This document shows, in pieces, positions 1 through 12,100 of a DNA stretch of 64,000 nucleotides. Location: NCBI GenBank assembly GCA_013398295.1, contig VZSF01007823.1:250942-314941 (forward strand), read 5' to 3'. The notes under the pieces were generated by a model. That model did not search any database. It saw only the letters and a program-made list of their open reading frames with translations, and was not told the origin of the DNA. The position numbers and the translations under genes are program-made. Position 1 is the first letter of the stretch. Every line of letters begins with the position of its first letter. Source of the stretch: Chionis minor. Taxonomy: Eukaryota; Chordata; Aves; Charadriiformes; Chionididae.

Positions 1-9
1 GCCTAATCT

Positions 10-43
10 CCCCCCCCCCCCACACCCCCCCCCCCCCCCCCCC
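10..43. repeat. Poly-C tract
   Basis: A nearly pure C run broken by a single cacac. Homopolymers of this size are error-prone in assemblies. Confidence 0.9.
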
Positions 44-969
44 AATCTTATCTGTCTTCCCTCCCCACAAGCAAATATGTTCTCTTTTTACATTAACTAA
101 GAATATAGTGAAGTGGCAATTTGAGAAAATACCGTCTCAAGTTCCCAGCTCTGCCTACATCATAGACAGAAATAAAGGTGTAACTAGAATGTGATGTATA
201 ATACATGCAGTCCAGACAGTGGAAACGTATCTAGGTTTCTCCAAATCTGTGAGAAGGAGTAGAAGAAAAAGAAACCCAAATGACTGTATGTTACTGACTA
301 CATGATGCTCATTTAGGCAAAAGCATGTTTGGTGGTAATATTATCTTCTGGTGTTCTTAACACTGCTATCATTAGCAGTTTCTGTTGGGTGATTTATCAG
401 TGCACAAGTCCTGCATCAGAGGGGTCTTTCAGGACCATGGAACAAAGATTGATGCTGCCTTCTAAACAGATTTGCATGTTTCTTTCAAATAGTAAATTGT
501 TTAGGTGGAGGAACAGAGCAACATTTTTTACTTGCATACCATTTTCAACTTTTTGGGGTTTTCTCCTATTTTGAGGTTACTGCCTTTATGTTGTAAGACA
601 ATAGGTTTTTCTCCAGATACTTCCTAGCTCTAGATTCCTTTTAAACTACCCTCCTGAATGACACTTAATGTACTCTTCTCCCACTCTTATCTTCACACTT
701 TCTTATATGCTGTTCCGTATGCTTAGAAATCCTTATTCTCCATGCCAAATATCCACCCACTCCATGTTCGCGTTCTTCCTTAAACTACTTTTCCTTAAAG
801 TCTATCAAAAATAATCTGCAAGTCAAGAAACATATCAACTGTGCCTTGGGATCTGACAGTCTTCTGATCATCTGATTTGCTGCTGCAGGCTGAATTCTTT
901 AACTTGTGTATGATACTGAATAAATCAGGGCCTAATTTTTCCTTAATATCACGTGTACTATCTTTTTCA

Positions 970-1002
970 CCATATATATGTGCATATATATATATTTATT
1001 TT
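970..1002. repeat. (TA)n/(TG)n microsatellite
   Basis: Short alternating catatatatatgtgcatatatatatat. Confidence 0.8.
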
Positions 1003-4000
1003 AAAGTACCCCAAAGTTTAGCCCAGCTGGCTTCCTAGAGGCCATCTGGCTGAGCTCTGTTGCTTGTTGTCTTGTTCTTGTCATTCTAGCTGAAAGCCCA
1101 CTGATGGAAAAAAAATGAGGTCAGTAAGAAGTAGGATGAGGTAAAATTTTTGTTTGCAAGTTAACAGAACTTATGGAAACAGCTATCTATAAATTGTAGA
1201 GTGGGGCGCGGGGTTTGCATTATGAGGGAGGTTTTACTTGTGGTTTTTTGTGTGTGCGCACAGGTTTTTTTGATTTTTTTGTTGTTTTTTACACAAAACA
1301 AGAGAAAGAATTGCTGAAATGATAAAAGCAAAATTTTTTAGGAGTGATTAGTTGAAACTTAAAATGCAGGAGGCATCTCTAAAAACTTCCAGGTGGTAAG
1401 ATCTGTTAGGCAGTTATGGCTATTTCATGACCCAGTCTGGCATCTATTGTACTTGTGCACTTTGTTCTTCATGTGTAGCAAAGGTTTGCTATGTGGCCTT
1501 GGATGGTAATTTCCTGTGAGGTAAAATATCTGCCATAGTTAAAATGTTTAATCTCTGAGTGGTTCATCATTGGAGAGCTGTCTCTAAATAAGGATTTGAG
1601 CATAAACCTTTAGTAAGCCCAGTGAAATATATAGGTGGCTTTCACTATTATGTTTTGAAAGACTGAACATATGGCTTCATATTCACTTCAATTTCTTCTA
1701 CTTTCTGAAGAAGCTTCCTTGCTTTTGGCTAAGAAATATGTGCAAGTACTTGGAGAGCAATAAAAGAACAAAACAGATGGTATAGGTAGCAAAAAAAAAA
1801 GAAGAAGAAAAAGGAAAGGAGAGAGATAAGTGCATTGTTCTCTTTTGCCACACAGTTCTTGGCCATATTGGTTCCTGCTGTGGAGAGAATGTCTTAAAAG
1901 TGACCCCGGAAACAGCTGCCAGTTAAATTAATGTATCTGTAATTTGTGCTGGATGCAAGCCATTGAATGAGGGAGAACAGATGGGTAAAATCTTTCAGGT
2001 CTGGAATCCCTGAGGAAGTGCCCACCTCCCTTTGGTTCTCCTGCCACAGCTGTCCTGCTGTCTCCAGCACGGGATGTGGGGAGTGACAGGTTCTTGCAGT
2101 GCCATAACAGAGGAGAAGCCTCTGCGCCAAGAACCTCCAGATCCTTTCCCATAACTCTTTGTGGCTGTCCTTTCCATACAAGAGCTGGGTCCATTATCCT
2201 AGGCACATACTTGACCAGATTGAATTATGTTATTGGAGTTTTATCTTAACCAATTACTTCAAAGAAAACCCTAGAATGAATAAAAACTACAAATGAATCA
2301 GAACATATTTTTTGTGAATTTTTGTAACTTGTATGCAATTCTTAAAACCATTTGTTTTCACAGGGAGCTAACGCTATATGTAATACTTATAATACTTATA
2401 ACCTCATTTCCTTAAATTCTTTTTAGTGCTAAATAAAAACAAAAACTTTCAGACTTTGCATCCAAAACAGAGTAATCTATAGAAGTTTGATTCATGCAAT
2501 ATTAACTCCTAATTGCCCCTAAAAAAAGTGGAATTGGGAACATTTCAGAATGCCTAAAACACACTTACCTTAAAAGAAAAACCTGACTTGTTTTTTAATC
2601 TGGGTCTAGTAGTCTAAAAAGTCAGTGAAATACTGCTCCTCAGTGTTTTTAAAATATGTGCATTCTTCAGTTGTTTGCTGATTGTCTGCAGTATAAAATT
2701 CAGACTAGAAGTTTTGCAAAAAAAAAAAAAAGATTGTAAACCACTCCTCTGATTGCTTTGCTGCAAGAGAAGTAAACCTAAACACTGACTGCTAACAAAA
2801 CAAAAACTAGCTATTGCTAAAACGGATTAAGCTGGCTGATAGTATTTCACAGGACAAAATGCTATTTTCAGATACAGTTGTGATCTTTTAGTAAGTCTTA
2901 AATTTCCATTTAACTATGTTAAAATAATTGTCTGTCAGTGAAATCAGGTCCAGGGTCCAACTGATTTTTTTCTCTTAATGTATCAGGGAAGAGCCTAAAG
3001 CTGGGACCAGAATGGATCCAATTGCAGTTAAGTACATAACTCCCAGAAGACACCATCCATTAAACTCTGTGGGAGTTAGTTATTAGATTTCTTTAAACTC
3101 TGATATAAAATTTTAAATATATAACCAAACCAAATGCCTTGTTGTAGGAGTTGTTCTTGTTAGTAATGGACCAGCACCACCTCTCACACACAAATTCTTT
3201 GTTTTTCAGCCTCAGCAGAGTGCCATAACTAGCTATTACTAGATATATTCTCCTGAGCGCTCCCAATCAGATCAGGCTGGACCTGCGTCAAAAGAGCATT
3301 TTGCTTTCTGCCTGACTTTTCCTTTCTCTCATTCAAGCAGATTACTGAAAACCATCAAGTTTTATGTGTTCCTGAGCTATGAGGAAAACAGGAAGCAGAA
3401 AAGGAGATTTTTTTCCTGTCATGCTGTTCTGTGAAACAAGTCCTATATGTGTAGCTTTGTAGTCCTAAGGAAGACTGTACCCACCGAGTTTGAGACAGAA
3501 GTTTTTTTAGAAGCTGGGGACATTTGCTATATTCTTACACTTTTGTTACTTTCTTCCTTTTTTGTGGCAGAATTATTCACATTTATCCCTTGTCTCTGAG
3601 GGTGTAAACTGGAAGTGTTCTGATTGTCAAGAAGTATTATTTAAGTCACTCGGGAATTACTCTCAGTGCTCAAGAATTAATCTCAATACTTCTCAGAATG
3701 AAAACAGATGCTTTGAATTCACGTAGTAGTTGCATATGCTTTGCATGCCCTGGCAATATTGTTCTGTATCTTATAAACAGAAACACCACTTTGTCTTCCA
3801 CATTTTACCTTGTACAGTAGTATGAATATCAACGTGGGTATAGCACAGATCATTACTGTTATCAAGGAGATGCCTTATGTTAGTCCAGGACCTATGACTA
3901 TGTGTTTTGGTAAACTAACTGAAGCGGTATCCTAATATCTTGCAAATTTAAGTATTTATTATGAGAAACCACTTTCTTGTCATAAAAATCAGATGCAGTA

Positions 4001-4929
4001 GGAAACAGTCAAATTTTTTCTGTGTTGCAGACAACAATGGAAGTGTCTTCTAATTTCCATGTAGTATCTCTTGTCACATAGGGTAAGAATGTAAATGAGT
4101 CAACTTTAGTTGTGACTTTGTTTTTTTCTTTTTCCATGAATGTTTCTATTATACAAAAATGTTGACGTCCTAGTGCAAAACGTTAAAGGTTTTCTATTAA
4201 GATATTCTGGATCTGGGTTTATGTTTTGTTTGGTTTGTTTTGTTGTGGTGGTGTTTTTTTAAATTTTTTTGAGATAGCTAATGTATGCCAACAAACTTCA
4301 TGTATCTTAAATGCTATAACCATGCTCTGTTTCAAAACTTATTCTGTGGTACAAACATAAGAAAAACACTCTGTTTTGCTCTCGCTTGGTTTGAATGAAA
4401 TAAGTTTAGTGGTTTTTATGTACTTCAAAGCTGCAAAACCTAATTAAAAATGCTACATGAATTCCATATGCTTTTAGAGCTATATAAAAGGCCTGCAAAA
4501 AGATACCTTTCTAATATGATAATGTGTTACAACCACTTTGCAAACAGCAAAGAAGAGTTACAAAAAGCAGCTCAAAACTGCAGTTCAGCTGTGCTCATGA
4601 GTATGCAGCTCCCATTGTTGACAAAAGAGGGCTGCTTGGCTTGATTGTAAGCAGCATGAGGTCAAGAAATATTAATAAAATGCTTTCTTAACTGTTTGTT
4701 TCTGCTTTTTTTAATGTATCCTTGCTGTGACGTGCCAGAGCATTTGAGGTCAACTGCCAAGCCATCAGTGGAGATGGAGTAAAGCACCTTTATCTAAGCC
4801 TTCGCTAACACGGCACTCAGCTGTGACTCAGAGAGGGTAAGTTAACTGATTATACTTAGCTTTCTCTACTATGGTAAAATGAGTTGCAGAGAGAACACAC
4901 AGAAAGTCAAGGGCCTCTAAATACTTTTC

Positions 4930-4939
4930 CCTTTTATGG
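4930..4939. promoter_or_regulatory. CArG-box match (SRF)
   Basis: CCTTTTATGG fits CC(A/T)6GG, about 4 kb upstream of IRAG1 exon 1. Smooth-muscle genes often use SRF, but a few chance matches are expected in 64 kb of AT-rich DNA. Confidence 0.25.
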
Positions 4940-7900
4940 AATAGAGCTCCCAGATCACCATTTCCTGGAGATTGTACTCTAAGCCTACACAGTGGTAAAA
5001 GAAAGTTCTCCGCATTCACTGATCTCTATCTGACTACAAATTTGAGCTCAGGGGATCATTTTTTTCCTAACTATTTTAAGCAGTAAGTTTACAATAACAG
5101 ACCAAAACATTAAAAAGCACTAAATCCTCTCTTCTTTCTTTTTCTTACTCTTTTTCATTACATTGTCTCATCTTAGTGTGTGAATAAGCAGAATCTGGTG
5201 AACAGGACAGTAATTTGTTGGGTTTTTTTAAAACTTATTTTATAGGTGCAAAACGCTTGTGCAGACTAAGATTGTAGATCGTCACCCACATCCACTCTTC
5301 TTGTGACATGTGAGTTAATGTCTACAAGTTTTTAATTTTAAAAGGTAACTTTGAAGGTCTTGCACTTTCCGAAAGACTGGAATTTGGGGGGGGGATTACT
5401 TACTCTGATAAAACGCTACAGTAATCTCATGACATCCTTTATAGGATAGAGGTAGGCCAGACAGTTTGACCAATGCCTAACAAAAGAAATAACAGAATCT
5501 TGACATTGTCTTAGTGACGAGGAGGCTAACATGTGCTTATGCACCGTGACTGTTTTTAAAAGTGCAGATGTATGTTTATAATCTATGCTTTCAGTATCTT
5601 CAGGGACAATAATTACAGTTTTTTCAGTTGGTATCTCACTATATTGCATGTATTGTTAACATATCCTTTCCTTCTTTGACTGAAAGATGTTAATGCTTGT
5701 GGAAAGGAGATAAAGCCGACGAAACTAATGGCAGCAAGATTTCAAAGGCTGTTCAGCTGGCAGATGAGCCAGGCTTAGACCTAGAATAGTCATGCTGTCT
5801 GCACTTTAGCGCGGGGTTAACTAAAGCCATAAGCTGTTTTTGTAGATAAAGGTGTGAATTCTGTGGGTTCCAAGGGCGTACTCCTCCCTAATGCTCTACA
5901 GAAGAAGGAAAAAAAATGTAACTTCCAGGGAAGTAAATTTTCCAAGGACATTTCTTTTCTTCCTACATTTATGAGATGCAGAGAAGCTCCTCTGATTCTT
6001 GTTAGAGTGTTCTCATGAAGCCCCCTTCTTCTATATGTTTTGATTCTCGCTGACATTTACTGGGGCTATTTTTGTTGCCCGATCAAATAGACATAAGGTC
6101 ACTTCAGCAGCAATGGAAGAAGAACATTTATTCACTAGTATCTAAAGGTTCCATTGTTTCTAAACCTTTGCCTTTCTTACTAGTATCAGAAGGCAGTAAT
6201 TGATACAGAAAATGACAACTCCTTGCATAGCATGGAGCAGGAGTGTGGCTCCGTTGGTTATATCCGTTTGCAATTACAAGATGTGATGTTTGTGCTACTT
6301 AAGGATCATACAGTCTTTAAAGGATCTGATTTTAAGAACATTCCACAGGTTAAAAAAAAGCTTTTAGATTGAAAAAATAATCATTCAGGAGTCCTAAGTC
6401 ATATAGCTTATGAATTGACCTATGTCCTTACATATTTTTTGAAATACCAATAAACAGTAGCCCTTACTTTGGTACCTTATAGGACTACAGCTGTGCAGTC
6501 AAGGCGTGCAAAGACTTGTGTGTTTGTTTTAAGAAGCCTCAGAATATGGATAATTACATGCAAACTTTTGCTGCTCCAATACAGTTCTCAGCACTGGGGT
6601 TTTCAGGAGAGACATTAGGAAAAAATGGAAAATCAGAAGAAGAAAATTTCCTTCCAATCAGAACCACAAAGACTTGGAGCTTTTTCCTATTTACAAGTTA
6701 GCTCTGTAAGGAAGTCAGAGAAAGGTTCTAATTGTGTCAGACGGACTGAACTCAGTCCACTCCAAATCTGGGGGTTGTTAAGGTGGCAAAAATTCATCTT
6801 TCTACCCTCTGTTCTCCCTTGGCAGTACTTTCTGTGCTGCATCTCTAAGACAACACAGCTCGGGATTTGTCCCTTTCTATTCTTAGACAAGCCTGCTTTT
6901 TTTTTTTTTAAAGTTTTTTTTTTTGCTTTTTAAATCTGAAAAATGAACTGAAACTTGATGTGCTTAATAGCTTGCTCTTGTTTCAATATGACTTGCATTT
7001 CTTTTTTAAGTTTAGTATGTACTAGGAGCTCAGCTAAGACTGGTAATAAACCACTTTGATGCAATAGCTTGTACAACTCCATGTAGGACTGCAAATACAC
7101 TTTGGTCGTGACTTGGAACATTTCTGATTTTTCAGGCCTGGCATTCCGTTGAGTTGAACCGACTGGAACCATTATAAATTCATAAGGCAAACATTAAGAG
7201 GGATTAGATAAACAGCCAAATTTGTATCTTCTCTTTTTTGTTTTTGTTTGAATTTGAGTTCTTGCAAACTCAGAAATTGCGTAGGATGCCAGGATTTTGT
7301 TACAGAGATGAAAAGCAAGTCCATGTCACTTTTTTCAGTTACCTCGCTTCTATCATGTCTTCATGTGTTAATAGTTGGTGACTGTTGTTTGATACAAAAA
7401 TACTTCACTGTTGAAACACACAGATGTTTAACGCTATCTGCCTCATCTCTGTGGGTTTATTAAAATATACGTAATCATAAATGTCTGTTTTCCATCATAT
7501 TAGGGACTTTAAAGATATTTTGCTTTAATAAACATTTTAAAATCTTCTTTCTATTCATGGAAGCTTCCTCCACTCTTATTTGAGTGGAGGTGGGGAAAAC
7601 CATGAAATAAACGTGAGCTTTCACTTATTCCATTAGAGCTAGAAATTCACCTGTAACAGGTTCAAAATGTCTACAAAAGCTTGAAACGTGCTGTTCTTAC
7701 AGCATATACTGTTCTGAAAAACATTATGCTCACTGTTCAAAAAGGTCTTTATCTCAGTCTTCATAATAGTGTCATATATGCTGCATCTCAATAAACCAAC
7801 AAGTTCCTGAATACATTTCTGTGCTTTTCCCTGAAACAGAAAGGAAAACTGTAGAAGGTTAATGTTATGACACTGATAAGTGCCTTGAACTTCGAATCAT

Positions 7901-8951
7901 CTCCCCATCTCAACCTCTTTTTCCATCTATTTTGATTTCCAGATGAGTGCAAGAATTGAGATGAGATTAGTAATTCAGGTTTGGGAGAAAATAACATGTT
8001 TTGGAGGCTGAACCTATACTTGTTTTGTGTCTTTATCTCCTTGGCATACTACTGAAGTTGTTATATTACTGTTTGAGTGTATAGCTCCATTCTGTACACA
8101 GCTGTGAATTAGCTATAAAGGGAATTTAGTTAGCTCTTACTAGTCCAGACAGAAACTGTGTACCAGATTGTCTCTGATAACCGCATTGTCTGTCGGCTGT
8201 AGGCACCATCAAAGAGTCGAATGATTTATTTATGAGGAGTGTTCCTTAACTATCCGGTAGGTGTCATAGTAAGTCTTGTAATACATACACCGTAGCTATA
8301 AGGATTAGTACTTAACATTTCTCATCTTCAGACTACTGTAAAGGCTTTAATGCTAATAATGCTAATAATATCCTTGTGAAGGCAGTAGCTCCTGTTGATA
8401 CTAATAAGAGTACAAGAATTTTCTCAGCTAATAGGCAGTGATTTTTAATTTTTTTTTTCCATTTGGGCATTACTGCTACTTTGCTTCAGGAACATCTTGC
8501 ATAGTGTTGTCTTATGCAGTTGTACACCAAGTCTTTGCACAATTCATCTTGGCCTTGCTTTTGCTCAAAGGAAGAGTGCCACCATCTGGGGTTCCAGTTT
8601 TACTCCTTTCTTTGAGATCTGAGATCATGCTGTGTAGCATTAGGACTTTTTGGTTATTAAAAGACATATTATGGATATCCAGAATGCTGTTTCCTTCTTA
8701 AAGGATTTTTAGAGAGGGTAGTTTGGTCACAGCCAAAAACAGTCATAGAACGAAAAAAAAAATCTGTAAAACGGAGGCAAGAGATGGAAAGAGCAACAAG
8801 AATGGAACATTGTCCATTTCAAATGCATTTTCTAAGTTATACTTCATCTTGAAAGCTTTAGATAATAAAACACAAGATAGCATTTTTAATTTTCAACCTT
8901 AATACTGTTTGTTATTGTAAAGTGATCTCAGTGTTAAAGCATAGAGTTTTA

Positions 8952-9035
8952 ATGGATTTGACTTGTGTTTTTGGCATCGAACACAGCCTGCAGATCACAA
9001 GGCCTCTCAGCGCTTATGCCTTCAGGCTAACTTGA
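8952..9035 (+). other. Upstream ORF with IRAG1-like N-terminus, out of frame
   Basis: A 27-codon ORF opens M-D-L-T-C-V-F-G-I and ends at TGA 9033-9035. The first nine residues resemble the start of the long mammalian IRAG1 form as I remember it. The distance to the main ATG (155 nt) is not a multiple of three, so as written it cannot be the N-terminus of the main frame. It may be a uORF, a relic after a frameshift, or mark a base error. Its start context is mediocre (no purine at -3, G at +4). Confidence 0.5.
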
Positions 9036-9106
9036 AACAGAAATTCTCAGCAGTGCATGGTCCTGTTAGTCCACATTGCAGTTCCACGTGCTTCACACTG
9101 GCCACC

Positions 9107-9175
9107 ATGCCAACCTTACCTGAAGACAAGGGACAGTCAAAAGAGGCACAACACAACAGTTCTCCTCCAGCCAAA
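9107..9175 (+). CDS. IRAG1: IRAG1 coding exon 1 (residues 1-23)
   Basis: The exon starts at a perfect Kozak ATG and reads [15 protein letters not shown] and on, ending at the donor gtaagc in phase 0. The same frame is open upstream to about 8963, so this is probably the 3' part of a longer first exon whose 5' UTR starts upstream. I see no TATA box that fixes the transcription start. Confidence 0.85.
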
Positions 9176-12100
9176 GTAAGCACTCTTACAAAAGTGTTTT
9201 CTGACACTTGTTGGAAACCTGAGGCTGAAACCTGTTTGTGCATATTAGGACTTTATAAAATAACATCTAGTCATTGTTACGTATTAGTGGTTTTTGATTA
9301 ATTGATGAAGCTATAAAGGATCTTTCAGTTGATATTCTTAGAATTCTTCAAATATTTTATAGACTAAGGAATGAGAACTTAAGTTGCTCAAGCACTTGTT
9401 TATCAGTTTGATCTGGAGGCTTATATGTCTGTCTGTTCTGAACCATTTTTATCAAAGCTGTCCAAAAATGTCCTTTGTGATGTTACTGCAGAAAACTTTA
9501 ACCTCTCAGAAAAGAAAGTAGTCTTGTAGTCAGTCAAGTCAGTAGTCTTGAAACATCTAGTGTTGCCTTTACAGATAATAGAAGCTGCTGTGCAATTCAT
9601 GAGTGTGGGAAAGATGGAAATCTGGTTTTGGGTTTGTAGTCTTTCTCAGTGCTTTAATTGCCACAGTAGAAGCTGAACATATACTGGAACTATACAGAGA
9701 GCAGGTGGGTGCTCCCCAGGCATACTCATCATTTTGCTACTCAAACTTCTGGCAACTACATGTTTTTACATGTTTTATTTGGAGATAAATTTTAAAATTC
9801 AGTAAAGGGTGATACTTCTCCCTTTTGAATAACTTATACCACCAATAAAAAGTAATTTTATGTTCTAATAAAGTGGGGTTTTTTTGAATTGTTAGCTTAG
9901 CTGAAGTACCTTGCTGTGATTACAAAATCACTGGTTATCCAGACCATCCTGTTTTATGCAAACTGGTGTAAAGAAAAAGAGGATTTATAATCTGGCACAT
10001 CCTCAGGTAAAAATGTATCACTGTCACTGGATTTGAGGACACTGTATTCGACAGTTTAGGTGAAAACATCCGCTACTTTAACGTTGTTGGAAAATACTGT
10101 TGGCAGTGAGCCCTACACTGATTTGTCATGCATTCCATCTAACTTGCACATTATGCTGAGTGTTAGTTTCCTGGCTTAAGATAAACAACCTAAGTTCATC
10201 AGACTAATAGCTGAGAATGTATATTAGGTCAAGAAGATTTAATTTTTTTAACCCATCCGTGTGAGTAGTACTTTAATACAAAAGACTTGCTGGGTAAAAT
10301 ATACCCAAAGAGAAAAAGTATGAAAAGCTAGCAGACATCAATGAATCTAATCCTGACCGTCCTTGTCAAATGGGAGAAATGAAGAATTCCAACCACCTAA
10401 TCTAAAAAAAAAAAATATATATTTTAATACATTACACAGACCTTTTAGAGGTAGGTCTTAAGTGAACTGTGATAATGTGATAGTTCATGAATCAGTTAAT
10501 GGTGCAAAATGCTTTGTTTTAGAGAAATTGTTATTTTTAGACACAAAGTAACAGTGAGAGGATTTTAACCAACACACTGTTTATGGGCCTACTTAAGTTA
10601 AGGATCGCAACTGGCCAGCGTTGTAAGAATTTGATCTTGTTCATACCTGTTACCACTTTTGGGTCTTGCTGCAGTCCACGTTCCACAGCATGACTATGTA
10701 ATGAGTAAAATAGGTTATCATTGTAAGATAAAGACTTGCAAGCAAGGAGAGGGCATCAGAAGGCGCTAACAACTGGTGGACTTGTTTCTGCCGTTGAACA
10801 ACTTTCATCAAACTATTCATTAGCTCAGTGTTCCTGAGGGAAATAGATGTGAAATTCCCATTAACACAGGGCAGTTAGCCTAATTCAAAGAACTTTAGCC
10901 CCTTGTTTGAAATGTTGTCTGAATTAAGAGTATGTAGTTGAACTCTTAGTTTGTGTGCTGTTTTGTTATAGTAAGTATTGAATGTTTTAGAAGTGTTTTA
11001 TACAGAACTATTTCTCCTATCATAAATCATAGAACTTCAGTCAGATGTCATTTCTAGTCATTCCCTTATTTTAATGTAATTAGATTTATTTCATATAGAA
11101 TAATATAATATAATATGCTTTCACTGATACCCTTAAAAACTGATGTCAGGGTTTTAGTATTAAAAATGTAATTTCTATATGTGTAATGCATACCTGCAAC
11201 AAAGAAAAATTCATCCTTACCAATTATTTTAAGATTTATAGTGGCCTATAAATCTCCCTACACTTTCAGGATTGGTTGTGAGCTGCCATCTTTCCCTCTT
11301 TTTAAATCAAAAATCGCTATTTCTATTTCCAGCTTTCTCCTCTCTTTGTATCCCAAACACTGTTTTACTGGCTCTTCTGACTGCTGAGAAGTCTGTCTAG
11401 ATGTTCATAGTACTTCTCGTACGCTGATTATTCCATCATTCAAGTGTCTGCATTTCATTTTTTTATTATTCCTATTTAAATTTATATTGTACTTTTATCA
11501 AATCACTGCATGTTATCTGTTTTGCTCTGAAGGAGATGTCCCATGTTTACTTTCTCTCTTCTCCTGGCTGTTTCAACTAGGTGTAGTTGCAACTGAATTT
11601 CATTACCTTACTTGCTAAACTCTAAGCACTTCGCTTAAACATCTAAAATTAAGCTTACTTAAAACCCCATCTCACTCAAAAGGCTGCTCTCTGAAATGCA
11701 TCACTTTTCTGAGGCCTTTCACGTGAGTGTCTGTTTCAGGCCAAATTTGTTCTGAAATTCAGTCCAGACCTTTAATTAATTTCTAAGTATATGGCCAGGT
11801 GGCAGAGGATTATTGGTTTTTTCCAATGCTTTATAAAATTCAGGTGGTGTAAAGTAAAGCTTTATCATCTGACTGTCCTGGCAGGGTAGCTCTTTTAGCA
11901 GAGAGATTTTTATTTTTTTCCTCCCATTACTGTTCAAATCCATCCAAATTTGTCCGGATTATAAAACTTTTAAAAACGCTTTTTCTGTATGCTTAGTGAG
12001 GGCTCGGTAGAGCTTAACAGCCGGAATGTCTGCATATCCTATCCACCCTGAGTATCGCTGAGCCTCTTGGATCTTCTGTTATGGACCAAACTGTGTGCCA

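Larger units (their letters stand above)
1..8951. other. DNA upstream of IRAG1 coding exon 1
   Basis: No exon with homology and matched splice sites could be supported. It may be an intron after upstream non-coding exons, or 5' flank with the promoter. Contents noted: poly-C at 10-43, a TA/TG repeat near 970, an A-rich tract at 1790-1820, a G+C-richer block at about 1860-2210 of unknown nature, a G homopolymer near 5390 and a CArG match at 4930. All open frames here are short and look random. Confidence 0.6.

Noticed and set aside
4930..4939. CArG box as an IRAG1 smooth-muscle enhancer
   Set aside because: Kept only as a weak feature: a rough estimate gives several chance CC(A/T)6GG matches in this much AT-rich DNA.
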